49,308 nucleotides of DNA from Branchiostoma floridae (lineage: Eukaryota > Chordata > Leptocardii > Amphioxiformes > Branchiostomatidae). Position numbers and translations under genes: made by a program. The DNA lies in contig NW_023365749.1 in NCBI RefSeq assembly GCF_000003815.2, forward strand, positions 64,001 to 113,308, written 5' to 3'. Under the pieces are notes generated by a model, which was given only the letters and a program-made list of their open reading frames with translations, searched no databases and was not told the origin of the DNA. Shown one piece after another: positions 12,101 through 17,817 of the stretch; the stretch's first letter is position 1, and each line of letters opens with the position of its first letter.

Positions 12101-15100
12101 GGGGGGGGCATGCATGTAACAAACATGATAGCTCCTAACTCAAAATATCTTTATAATCAAAAGCTGTAGCTCTCCACAAACACGTCACCCCGGTGTAAAA
12201 ATGGGCACCTGACTTCGGCCGGGGAGTTAAAGGATAAGTCTACCTTAACCTTCTGTCAGTACTGTGTATGTGATACTGTCAATATAAGTTACTAACTTGA
12301 GTGCAGTTCTACATTGTCCTCGTCTGTCCCAAAGCAAAATAGATAAAAACATTTCCCGTCTCACGTTCTGAACATACAAAACACGTTTCAGCACTGTGGA
12401 ATTCTGGAGGTGGGGTGAAAGATTATGGATTAGCACACTAGTACCAGCAGACACCTTTGCAAATGCAGGAGATACTGTATTACTGCTGATTAATTCACGG
12501 CGATATTAGTTACACCGTTGCTCCGTGCGTTAGGATCTGCCCCGACTGTGAGTAAAACTTGTACAGTTTCTGTGCGGCCTTCCCAGGCAGCCCGGTGGAG
12601 CGGTGTGTCCTCCTGTAACAAACGTCATAACACTGTGGGTACTGACATGGTCTGACATGAACATTAAGGATGGAGATCATATTCAGTTTCCCTAGAGCCC
12701 TGATCATATAGCACATCAGTACTAGTCAACACACCAATGCAGCTACTAAAAATGTTATTGAGTTGTTTATGCGAGTCTACTTACACCGTTGCCCCGTGCG
12801 TTAGGATCTGCCCCGGCTGTGAGTAAAACTTGTGCAGTTTCTGTGCGGCCTTCCTTGGCAGCCAGGTGGAGCGGTGTGTTCAAATGTCATGACAGCACTG
12901 TAGGTACTGACTTGAGGACTTATAGCTTAACACACTCATGTACAAGTAGATATTAGAAATGCTGTCGATTAGTCAAGAGTGATTCTACTTACATCTGGGT
13001 TCCGTGCGTCAGGATCTGCCCCGGCTGTGAGTAAAACTTGTGCAGTTTTTGTGTGGCCTCTCTCGGCAGCCCGGTGGAGCGGTGCTCTCCCCTGTAACAA
13101 ACGCCATAACAACACTGTAGGTACTGACATGGTCTGACATGAACATTAAAGATGGTGATCTTATGTGAGATTTCTCTGTACGCCAGAGCCAACATACCCA
13201 TGCAACTGCTAGAGATACTGTTTTGATAAGTTTATAGTGGTTCTACTTACATCTCCATCCCGTGCGTTAGGATCCGCCCCGGCTGTGAGTAACACTTGTG
13301 TAGTTTCTGTGTGACCTTCCTTGGCAGCCCGGAGGAGCGGAGTTCTCCTCTGTAACAAACGTCATAACAACACTGTAGGTACTGACATGGTCTGACATGA
13401 ACATTGGAAATGGATCTTTTTGTATATGACATTTCTCTGTACGCAAGGACAGTCAGTCTAGAAACATGTATATCCTCTACTGGAAGTCCCTCCGAGGTGT
13501 GTCCTGAAGCATTGAAAAATGGAGGTATAGTTTGTGGTGTGTCTGTCTGCCTATGTGTCTGTCTGTCTGTGTGTGTGTCCGGATATGTGTGGTCAGCATA
13601 ACTTTAGAACCAACCTCTGGATGGATTGTAATGATATTTGGTGTGTGGGTAGGTGTTTGGAAGACAAGGGTCAAGGTTTACTTAGTGCCTCCTGGTGTGT
13701 GACCTTAGTACTGCAGCAGAACTTCGATTTTTGTATCTTTTGACCTCAACATGTGATGGTCTTGATTTTTTGATGGCAGATAGCTTGTGATGTAAGGAAG
13801 AAAATATGAAAGTTTGGCCCCGACCCCCTAGCGGCTTGCTCTGGAACTGCAGGGGCAATTTTGTCAAGATCTTCCATGGAGCATAAGGGAACATAGGAAC
13901 GATGGCTTTCCATGATATTTAGCATGTAGGTATGTTTGGCAGATATGTACATAGTGAAGTGCAAATTATACAAATGTGGACTTAATTTGCATACTTAATG
14001 AGGAAAATCTATATTTACAGTATTTTCCATTATAGGACTCAAATACATGTACTAGTAACATATGTAATTTGTAGCAGGTGAAATATAAGCAGATACCAAT
14101 TATGCAAATACGTCCCTAATTTGCATAATTAATGTCAAAGTGTCCTAATTCATCTAAGTACATGTAGTAAATGATTGGATTGTCAATTTTGTGACCTGTG
14201 TAAATTATTTAAAGGTGCACATAACCAAGCATAAATTATGCAGATGTGCAAGTCATTCGCATAATCAGAATATTTCATGGAGGTATGAGGTCTCCGAACT
14301 CTTGTTTGTGACTTGTGTGGCTGCATTATTTAATGGAGATATTCCACGTATGCAATAAACGGTAACATCGTAAGTCCTACCTAAAATCATTTCTATAGTT
14401 TAAAGATATAGGTTAGACATAGGTTAACACACCATGGTACCAGTACATGGATACATTCAACATATCCATGTAGATACTAGAAATACTGTTGATTAGTTTA
14501 CGGCGATTCTACTTACATTTTACGGCGATTCTACTTACATATTTGTCCCGTGCGTTAACATCTGCCCCGGCTATGAGTAAAACTTGTACAGTTTCTGTGC
14601 GGCCTTCCACGGCAGCCAGGTGGAGCGGTGTTCTCTCCTGTAACAAGTAATAACAACACTGTAGGTTCGGACATGGTCTGACTTGAACATTAAAGATGGC
14701 GATCTTATGTGAGATTTCCCTGTACATAAGAAGAGTCAGTTAACAACTGACGACATGTATTTCCTCTAACGTTACATTGAACTGTCTAACGTACTGTACA
14801 GGTGCTCCTCCCCAGGTGTCTATGTCCTGTTACATTTCTTTGTGACTTGTGTGGCTGCATTATTTAGCGGAGAGAGTAGTAGCAAACGTAATTTTATAGC
14901 GTACGTTATGATTTTATAGTTAAAAGCTAGAGCTTTTCATTAACATTTTCCGACTGAAACAACGACGTGTGTGTGTGTGACTGTGTGAGCGTGTGTACAG
15001 ATACAGGTTAGCACATCAGTATACTAGTGAACACAACACATGCAGCTACTAAAAATGTTATTGATTTGTTCATGCGAGTCTACTTACATCTTCGTCCCGT

Positions 15101-16430
15101 GCGTTAACATATGTCCCGGCTGTGAGTAAAACTTGTGCAGTTTCTGTGTGGCCTTCCTCGGCAGCCCGGTGGAGCGGTGTTTTCCCCTGTAACAAACGTC
15201 ATAACAACACTGTAGGTTCGGACATGGTCTGACATGACCTCTGCTATTGAACAATGGAAATGTTATGTGAGATTTCTCTTTACATAAGAAGAGTCAGTTA
15301 ACAACTGAAATATATCTCGTCTAACATTACAATGACATATCTTACGGTCTGTACTGGCACATATCTAGGTAAGTACCTGCAGGTACTGACATGGCCTGAC
15401 AAAAACATTGAAAATGATGACTATGTGGGGGATTTTTCTCTGCGCAAATTGATGCAGTTTCTTCAGAGATCACTACATATCTAACGCTTATTACTTACTT
15501 TTAACTATACAACGACGTGCATTTCCTCTAACTGTAGATAGAAATATCTTACGCTCTGTATGGGAGGACCGGTCCAGGTGTCTATAACATGTGTCTGTAA
15601 CATTTCTTTGTGACTTGTGTGGCTGCGGAGAGATACCATGCATGCAACAAACATCGTAACTCATAACTAAAATTATGTCATACCTGTGACGCGAAAACGT
15701 TCGATACGGGTGTTCCGGACCGGGTGATAACTTTCCGTATGGCACGGGCTCTAAGTTGTATCACACGGGCTCCATTCGAATAAATCGAACTATTTCGAGC
15801 GGGACGAGTGTGGCGCCGTCGAAAATTCGAATACCTGATTCGGACGTTAGAACATTACTGTTGTAACTATTTTTGTTCGAGGGCACCAAATTTGTTCAAC
15901 TTCTGGCGGATTTCGCATCAAAACATGGGGTTTCTCAGGTGGGTATGACATAAATCAAACATATCACGGTGTATTCCGCATCACCCTCGGTCCCAGCCCT
16001 CCCGTGGGTCGGATCACCCTCCGGCCTTCGGGCGATCCTTTCCGCGGTCAGGCTTGTACCTCGGGTGATAGAGAATACACCGTGTTTTATTCTATATGAA
16101 TCTCCTTAATCAAAAGCTAGAACTTTTCGCAAAAAAAAATCCCGGATGAAACGCCCACATTTCAAGTTACAATATAGCAAGTTTCAGGACTGTGGAATCT
16201 ATGTGTGTGTGTGTGGGGGGGGGGGGGGATCGGGGGGCCGGGGGTTGTGTGGAGCACACTTTTAGTACTTTTCAACATACCCGTGCAAGTGCTAAAGATA
16301 CTTTTGATTAGTTAACGGTAATTCTACTTACATATTCGCCTTGTGCGTAAGGATCTGCCCCGGCTGTGAGTAAAACTTGTGCAGTTTCTGTGTGCCCTCT
16401 TATGGCAGCCCGGTGGAGAGGTGTGTCCCC
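1..16430 (-). CDS. Multi-exon ankyrin-Death-CARD-like-ROC/COR-Death-FIIND-like gene (overview, partial)
   Basis: Overview of a spliced gene; its exons are listed separately. Exons were placed by minus-strand AG acceptors and GT donors and by agreement of codon phase across each intron. Order on the minus strand: tandem ankyrin exons (16430 down to 10902), last ankyrin exon (6374-6469), linkers, Death domain, two-exon CARD-like domain, linker, ROC-COR GTPase, Death domain, ZU5/FIIND-like segment. The family parallel is DAPK1 (ankyrin, ROC-COR, Death) plus domains known from PIDD1, NLRP1 and CARD8. A cytosolic signalling or innate-immune scaffold is inferred. The 5' end (start codon, promoter) was not found and may lie beyond the transposon-rich region. 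The 3' end lies left of the window. An in-frame TAG in exon 5602-5701 and a splice-dead ankyrin exon raise the possibility of a pseudogene. Confidence 0.75.
196..898 (-). other. Intron between second Death-domain exon and FIIND-like exon
   Basis: AT-rich sequence without repeats I recognise. Its donor is GTAGTA (plus 893-898) and its acceptor is at 196-197. A short open stretch at 372-550 inside it is listed separately as a doubtful exon. Confidence 0.6.
372..550 (-). CDS. Possible small exon inside the intron (doubtful)
   Basis: An open frame on the minus strand ends in [12 protein letters not shown] and runs into a GTAATG donor (plus 366-371) in the same phase as the donor of the Death-domain exon. 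It could therefore be an optional exon before the FIIND-like exon. No acceptor with a pyrimidine tract in the matching phase is visible at its 5' side: the candidate at 446-447 gives the wrong phase. The open frame may be chance. Confidence 0.15.
899..1187 (-). CDS. Exon encoding second Death domain
   Basis: Acceptor tttcgccccag (AG at plus 1188-1189) and donor CA|GTAGTA. Entry phase 1 matches the donor of the ROC-COR exon, giving an Asp codon across the junction. The ~96 residues show the six-helix Death-fold pattern: [17 protein letters not shown] in helices 1-2, then MEIDEIENN, then [11 protein letters not shown] for helices 4-5, and a C-terminal helix with [13 protein letters not shown]. 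The LG..W..LA..L signature and the L..W motif are the usual Death-domain hallmarks. It sits directly after COR, as in DAPK1 and MFHAS-like Roco proteins, where the domain mediates homotypic assembly. Confidence 0.8.
1188..1464 (-). other. Intron between ROC-COR and second Death-domain exons
   Basis: 277-bp intron with donor GTAAGG (plus 1459-1464) and acceptor CCCCAG. Nothing else is seen in it. Confidence 0.75.
1465..3270 (-). CDS. Large exon encoding ROC-COR GTPase (Roco family)
   Basis: About 602 codons in one exon. The acceptor ctcattccttgcag is at plus 3271-3272, followed by AAAAGAGC; the donor is ATAG|GTAAGG. The first ~200 residues form a Ras-of-complex (ROC) GTPase: P-loop GQTGSGKTS (about plus 3135-3165), DxxG motif as DFGGHD (about 3000-3023), TKSD in place of NKxD (about 2815-2840), and VSSK as the G5-like motif. 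Between TKSD and VSSK there is a charged, probably coiled insertion containing [14 protein letters not shown]. The COR part follows, with [12 protein letters not shown] and [13 protein letters not shown], then a C-terminal part of ~150 residues. Known Roco proteins bind GTP/GDP and dimerise through COR. The P-loop is intact, so nucleotide binding looks possible. Confidence 0.88.
3271..3561 (-). other. Intron upstream of ROC-COR exon
   Basis: 291-bp intron, donor AAAG|GTATAT, acceptor cattccttgcag. The open frame continues through part of it on the minus strand, but the splice sites and phase support its removal. Confidence 0.7.
3562..3652 (-). CDS. Linker exon between CARD-like domain and ROC
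   Basis: 91-bp exon, acceptor tttttctcacag, donor GCTAAAG|GTATAT. It enters in phase 0 and leaves in phase 1, which fits both neighbours. It encodes a basic, proline-containing linker beginning [19 protein letters not shown] and ending in an acidic ADESAAK. No fold is recognised. The KRRPHHR stretch could act as a nuclear-localisation-like or flexible basic segment, but that is a guess. Confidence 0.7.
3874..4008 (-). CDS. Exon with C-terminal half of a CARD-like domain
   Basis: 135 bp, 45 codons, phase 0 at both ends; acceptor gtacactacag and donor CGA|GTGAGT. It encodes [20 protein letters not shown] followed by [17 protein letters not shown]. The pattern leucine-rich helix, acidic turn, LL..L.ESGQ..L matches helices 4-6 of CARD domains. 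Together with exon 4603-4718 it gives ~84 residues, the size of a Death-superfamily fold. The assignment rests on pattern only; a DED or a diverged Death domain is possible. Confidence 0.6.
4009..4602 (-). other. Intron inside the CARD-like domain
   Basis: 594-bp intron with donor CAG|GTTTCT and acceptor ctacag. It is AT-rich, and no mobile element is recognised in it. Confidence 0.65.
4603..4718 (-). CDS. Exon with N-terminal half of a CARD-like domain
   Basis: 116-bp exon with acceptor cctacgacag and donor CAGACAG|GTTTC. The entry phase completes a Ser codon with the preceding Death-domain exon. It encodes [20 protein letters not shown], then a segment with [10 protein letters not shown]. 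The order 'helix, L-T-D-N, acidic helix, arginine-rich turn' resembles helices 1-3 of a CARD. The evidence is weaker than for the second half. Confidence 0.55.
4719..5058 (-). other. Intron after first Death-domain exon
   Basis: 340-bp intron beginning with a consensus GTAAGT donor (plus 5053-5058) and ending with cgacag. No other feature seen. Confidence 0.7.
5059..5325 (-). CDS. Exon encoding first Death domain
   Basis: 267 bp with acceptor gtttcctctag and donor CTAA|GTAAGT. Phase 1 at entry (completes Asp) and phase 1 at exit (completes Ser). The ~89 residues contain [20 protein letters not shown], then [16 protein letters not shown], then [14 protein letters not shown] and [13 protein letters not shown]. 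The W-x-x-LA-x-x-LG-F and L-x-x-W motifs mark a Death domain. It lies between the ankyrin block and the CARD-like domain, so the protein has two Death domains on either side of the GTPase. Confidence 0.8.
5602..5701 (-). CDS. Linker exon with an in-frame TAG
   Basis: 100 bp with acceptor atgtttctgcag (AG at plus 5702-5703) and donor GGCG|GTAAGC. Phase 0 in and phase 1 out fit both neighbouring exons exactly. The frame reads [20 protein letters not shown] and then KSLALLL, followed by TAG (plus 5612-5614) and VTG before the donor. The first 29 codons look coding, rich in basic residues. The stop could be a null mutation, a sequencing or assembly error, or a sign that this exon is skipped or ends elsewhere; skipping alone would shift the phase by one. 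Confidence 0.55.
5841..5891 (-). CDS. Small exon, end of ankyrin block
   Basis: Acceptor gttttatacacag, then [17 protein letters not shown], then donor AAG|GTTTTC. Phase 0 to 0 fits both neighbours. The GETAERV start is typical of the last, degenerate ankyrin repeat (GETAxxVA). The donor is weak; a second donor 18 bp downstream (AAA|GTACGG, giving 5823-5891) is also in phase. Confidence 0.5.
5892..6373 (-). other. Intron after last ankyrin exon
   Basis: 482-bp intron, donor AAT|GTGAGT. No further feature recognised. Confidence 0.6.
6374..6469 (-). CDS. Ankyrin repeat exon (32 residues)
   Basis: 96 bp, phase 0 at both ends, acceptor ctccctacag and donor AACAAT|GTGAGT. It encodes [20 protein letters not shown] then [12 protein letters not shown], a canonical ankyrin repeat with the TPLH tetrapeptide and LLKAG. 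Its sequence differs from the upstream tandem repeats (KAGTDSS instead of TAGADPN), so it is an older member of the array. Confidence 0.8.
6470..6848. other. Intronic sequence before the foldback element
   Basis: AT-rich sequence with no gene or repeat recognised. It belongs to the 4.4-kb intron between 6469 and 10902. Confidence 0.5.
7560..7650. repeat. Cluster of CCC(A/G)AACCGTGCC motifs
   Basis: Short degenerate copies of the same GC-rich motif that builds the palindrome at 7898-8161 (CTGAACCGTGCCTTG, CAAACCGTGCCCA, and inverse GGGCACA). A third cluster lies at 8385-8470. It may be a decayed relative of the palindromic element. Confidence 0.4.
7898..8161. mobile_element. 264-bp palindromic element with ~35-bp terminal inverted repeats
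   Basis: The left end GATTCAGTTCGTTGTATCAG, continuing through ACCTCAGTGCACAAT, is repeated inverted at the right end with one mismatch. Between the ends the motif GGCACGGTTTGGGGCA and its reverse complement alternate several times, so the whole element can fold into one long hairpin with side hairpins. It has no coding capacity. It resembles a foldback MITE; its family is unknown. Confidence 0.65.
8385..8470. repeat. Third cluster of GGCACGGAA-type motifs
   Basis: Alternating direct and inverted copies of CCCCGTTCCGTGCC and GGGCACGGAATAGGGCA, a sequence variant of the motif of the 7898-8161 element (TTCC in place of AACC). Confidence 0.4.
8823..9239. other. Intronic sequence between two DNA elements
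   Basis: AT-rich, with a short A-run at 9071-9081. No feature recognised. Confidence 0.4.
9243..10166. mobile_element. Harbinger-like non-autonomous DNA element, copy 1
   Basis: Begins AGGTCGGCTCCCACTGCACT and ends with the inverse; the terminal inverted repeats are ~50 bp and practically perfect. The flanks are TAA at 9240-9242 and TAA at 10167-10169. A 3-bp TWA duplication is the hallmark of PIF/Harbinger elements. The interior has minisatellite-like parts: GTGTCACTGTTG(TG) and TTGGGTCACTGTTG units, and a cluster of three CACCTCTAGGT-type units at 10040-10092. No transposase. A second copy is at 42803-48691. It sits in the intron between ankyrin exons 6374-6469 and 10902-11000. Confidence 0.8.
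10170..10901 (-). other. Intron, with relics of the ankyrin exon-intron unit
   Basis: Contains two copies of the intronic motif AAAAGCTA(A/G)AACTTTTC (about 10212 and 10695), followed each time by a stretch with GAACTTACAATATAACT. The motif recurs in introns of the upstream ankyrin units, so this intron is itself a product of the tandem duplications. No exon is seen in it. Confidence 0.55.
10902..11000 (-). CDS. Ankyrin repeat exon (33 residues)
   Basis: 99 bp, phase 0-0, donor CGT|GTAAGT and acceptor gttacag. It encodes [20 protein letters not shown] then [13 protein letters not shown], a full ankyrin repeat in one exon. It is the most downstream of the tandem set. Confidence 0.85.
11463..11501 (-). 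CDS. Mini ankyrin exon (13 residues)
   Basis: 39 bp, phase 0-0, with the same acceptor context (gttacag) and the same GTAAGT donor as the other ankyrin exons. It encodes [13 protein letters not shown] only: the N-terminal half of a repeat, lacking the second helix and loop. It looks like a 60-bp in-frame internal deletion of a 99-bp exon. If spliced in, it would add half a repeat. Confidence 0.6.
11503..11715. repeat. 213-bp tandem duplication, unit 1
   Basis: Contains intron (114 bp) plus ankyrin exon 11616-11714. The next 213 bp (11716-11928) repeat it with a single mismatch noticed (ACACTGTAGG against ACACTTTAGG). Near identity points to a very recent duplication or conversion. Confidence 0.85.
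11616..11714 (-). CDS. Ankyrin repeat exon (33 residues), tandem twin 1
   Basis: 99 bp, phase 0-0. It encodes [20 protein letters not shown] then [13 protein letters not shown]. It is identical at nucleotide level to exon 11829-11927. Confidence 0.85.
11716..11928. repeat. 213-bp tandem duplication, unit 2
   Basis: Second copy of the unit 11503-11715. Beyond it the two flanks diverge (GTAGTCACTGATACTGAC instead of GTAGGTACTGAC). Confidence 0.85.
11829..11927 (-). CDS. Ankyrin repeat exon (33 residues), tandem twin 2
   Basis: Identical to exon 11616-11714, phase 0-0, donor GAT|GTAAGT, acceptor gttacag. Both twins can be spliced without frame change. Confidence 0.85.
11929..12513 (-). other. 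Intron between ankyrin exons
   Basis: Carries an 11-base G run near 12100 and a decayed copy of the AAAAGCT-type intron motif (about 12165). No exon with intact splice sites seen. Confidence 0.5.
12514..12612 (-). CDS. Ankyrin repeat exon (33 residues)
   Basis: 99 bp, phase 0-0, donor GGT|GTAACT (non-consensus at +5) and acceptor gttacag. It encodes [20 protein letters not shown] then [13 protein letters not shown]. Confidence 0.8.
12785..12880 (-). pseudogene. Ankyrin repeat exon that lost its acceptor
   Basis: The 96-bp body is intact and in frame ([19 protein letters not shown] and onward), with a GTAAGT donor. On the 5' side the first codon and the CAG acceptor present in all sisters (plus TCCCCTGTAA) are missing, a deletion of about ten bases: plus reads GGTGTGTTCAAATGTCATG. 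The next upstream AG would bring in a TGA in frame. This exon is therefore probably skipped, which would keep the frame. Confidence 0.7.
12993..13091 (-). CDS. Ankyrin repeat exon (33 residues)
   Basis: 99 bp, phase 0-0, donor GAT|GTAAGT. It encodes [20 protein letters not shown] then [17 protein letters not shown] replaces the usual TPLH. Confidence 0.82.
13251..13349 (-). CDS. Ankyrin repeat exon (33 residues)
   Basis: 99 bp, phase 0-0, donor GAT|GTAAGT, acceptor gttacag. It encodes [20 protein letters not shown] then [13 protein letters not shown]. The usual TPLH is TPLL here, losing the histidine that normally caps the helix. Confidence 0.8.
13500..14290. mobile_element. Probable interspersed non-coding element in the intron
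   Basis: A block absent from the other ankyrin introns. It starts with a GTGTGTCTGTCTG-type simple repeat (13535-13585), continues with a stretch that looks like a dispersed repeat (CTCTGGATGGATTGTAATGA), then AT-rich parts with repeated ATTTGCATAATTAATG-like motifs at 13985-14120. It has no coding capacity and no clear termini. The call rests on its absence from sister introns. Confidence 0.35.
14539..14637 (-). CDS. Ankyrin repeat exon (33 residues)
   Basis: 99 bp, phase 0-0. It encodes [20 protein letters not shown] then [13 protein letters not shown]. Its donor region is doubled: TACGGCGATTCTACTTACAT occurs twice in a row (about 14501-14540 on plus), so a second GTAAGT lies ~20 bp downstream of the true donor. 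Confidence 0.83.
14638..15087 (-). other. Intron between ankyrin exons
   Basis: Contains the shared intron motifs ACATGGTCTGACTTGAACAT and TTAAAAGCTAGAGCTTTTC, plus a GT-rich run near 14968. No extra exon. Confidence 0.6.
15088..15186 (-). CDS. Ankyrin repeat exon (33 residues)
   Basis: 99 bp, phase 0-0, donor GAT|GTAAGT, acceptor gttacag. It encodes [20 protein letters not shown] then [18 protein letters not shown] replaces GADPN in the loop. Confidence 0.83.
15187..16331 (-). other. Intron with a foldback insertion
   Basis: Begins with the usual intron motifs, which recur twice (about 15225 and 15385), indicating a lost exon between them. It then carries unrelated sequence 15670-16085 with the foldback at 15964-16083, returns to AAAAGCTAGAACTTTTCGCA at about 16103, and ends with a GT/G run at 16203-16230. 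Confidence 0.5.
15964..16083. mobile_element. Small foldback with CACGGTGTATTC ends
   Basis: The left side CACGGTGTATTCCGCATCAC is matched by the inverse at the right side (GGGTGATAGAGAATACACCGTG). The interior has GGTCCCAGCCCTCCCGTGGG and CGGCCTTCGGGCGATCC hairpins. No coding capacity; the true ends may extend further left. Confidence 0.45.
16332..16430 (-). CDS. Ankyrin repeat exon (33 residues), most upstream seen
   Basis: 99 bp, phase 0-0, donor TAT|GTAAGT, acceptor gttacag. It encodes [20 protein letters not shown] then [13 protein letters not shown]. Being phase 0 at entry it must follow further upstream exons; none is recognised to its right. Confidence 0.82.
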
Positions 16431-16484
16431 CTGTAACAAACGTCATAACAACACTGTGGGTACTGACATGACCTAAGAAAAAGT

Positions 16485-17100
16485 TGAGTCAGAAAAAGTA
16501 TTCACCTTGGTCTTTTTATTAGTTTAATGACAGCCAAAAATCCAAATACAGGGAGAGGTTTAGAAATGATCTACTTTTAGGGACAATTACGCGGCAATAA
16601 AACAAGAACCCACTTTAAAACCATTCATTCAATAGACAATACTAAGGTCTACACTTGATATAAAATTGAGTTAGATAAAGTATTCACTTTGGTCTTTTCT
16701 TTAACTCAAAGACAGCCAAAATCCATATTTAGGGACATATGTAAAACAAATGACCTACTTTCAGGGACAGGCTGAGAAAATACATCCAAACTTTATCAAC
16801 TATGCAGTCAATAGACTATATTAAGGTCTACATTTGACAAAAATTGAACCAGAAACCCCTTTTAGTTTATCAGATTTTTCTATTTCAAAGTTAGCAAAAA
16901 ATCACATTTTTCCAAAATCACGAAAAGTAACCTAATTCTGGTAGCAGCCGTACTCCAGCAAGACAAGAACCCAAACTTTGCAAGGATTCATTTGACAGCT
17001 AATTCAAGTATCTATATCTGTTATAAATTTCAAGCAAATATATTTTACACTTTGAGACTTACAGCTCCTCAAAGTTGGGAAAAAAAGTACGTTTTTTGAA
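16485..17100. repeat. Degenerate ~180-bp tandem units (about 3.5 copies)
   Basis: Unit starts at about 16485 (TTGAGTCAGAAAAAGTATTC), 16668 (TTGAGTTAGATAAAGTATTC), 16843 (TTGAACCAGAAACC) and 17026. Each has an internal block near AATAGACAATACTAAGGTCTAC. Identity falls along the array. No gene is seen. Confidence 0.55.
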
Positions 17101-17586
17101 GACTGAAAACATCTGGGACCATTTCTTTTAATCCACAGAAGTTCAACTAAATCAACTAAATTAAGTTTATTGTTATACTATAAAGGCTGTGATTTGATAG
17201 AATCCCTCCATTTGGCTTTATATGCAGCAAGACTAAATACAAGCGTGATCTTGAGTTAAAGTCCATTCAATCCAACGTTGCTTCTATGTTCACAGATGTT
17301 AACAAAGACGTACTTAATTCTAGCCTTCTGTCTTCTTTGATGTGCATGAATAGTTAAATTCATCAAGAATCCTCCAAATTCATTGATAAGTTTGTTAAGT
17401 GTCCAACTTCCCTCCATGAAATTGATATGTTGCAAATTTCAAAGGAAATAAATCCCCTTGTTTGGAACTTTATTGTTGTATTGACTATGCAGAAATCCGA
17501 AATTCCTGTTACTGATTTTGAAACCTTTGACATAAATGAACATTATTTAGCATTCTAGCCATAGTTCTTCTGAGTTTTTAAGATGA
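17101..17586. other. AT-rich stretch without recognised gene
   Basis: Nothing supported here; it leads into the open stretch 17587-17817. Confidence 0.3.
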
Positions 17587-17817
17587 CTTTTTGCTACTTT
17601 CCTTATCTTATTCATTGTCTCTGGGGGTCAGTGTAGTTATCCTTTTCACATGATTAATTCAGAGTTGATTCATTCTTATAGCCAGTCTACTGATCTTATG
17701 CAATTGTTAAATCGTCTTGGTGTGTGTTCTTCCAATGATTCTCATAAACGATTTATTTCTGGAATGTTAGATCAATTGAAAGTGGAAGATAATCATTATA
17801 ACTCCAGCTTTCTTTAA
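17587..17817 (+). pseudogene. Coding-like remnant of unknown family
   Basis: 76 codons without a stop, beginning after an in-frame TGA. It contains SYPFHMINSELIHSYSQST and DLMQLLNRLGVCSSNDSHKR. The amino-acid use (few rare codons, regular hydrophobic pattern) looks more like protein than chance. It has no start codon context and no partner exon. It could be a fragment of an old transposon protein; the family is not recognised. Confidence 0.3.

Noticed and set aside
16203-16245. G-rich run as a possible G-quadruplex regulatory site
   Set aside because: Simple GT/G repeat expansion inside an intron, with similar runs at 11379, 12100 and 48075; nothing links it to regulation.
10902-16430. Regularly spaced similar ~99-bp sequences resembling a CRISPR or satellite array
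   Set aside because: The units are protein-coding ankyrin exons with GT-AG borders and phase 0; spacing is irregular and the setting is eukaryotic.
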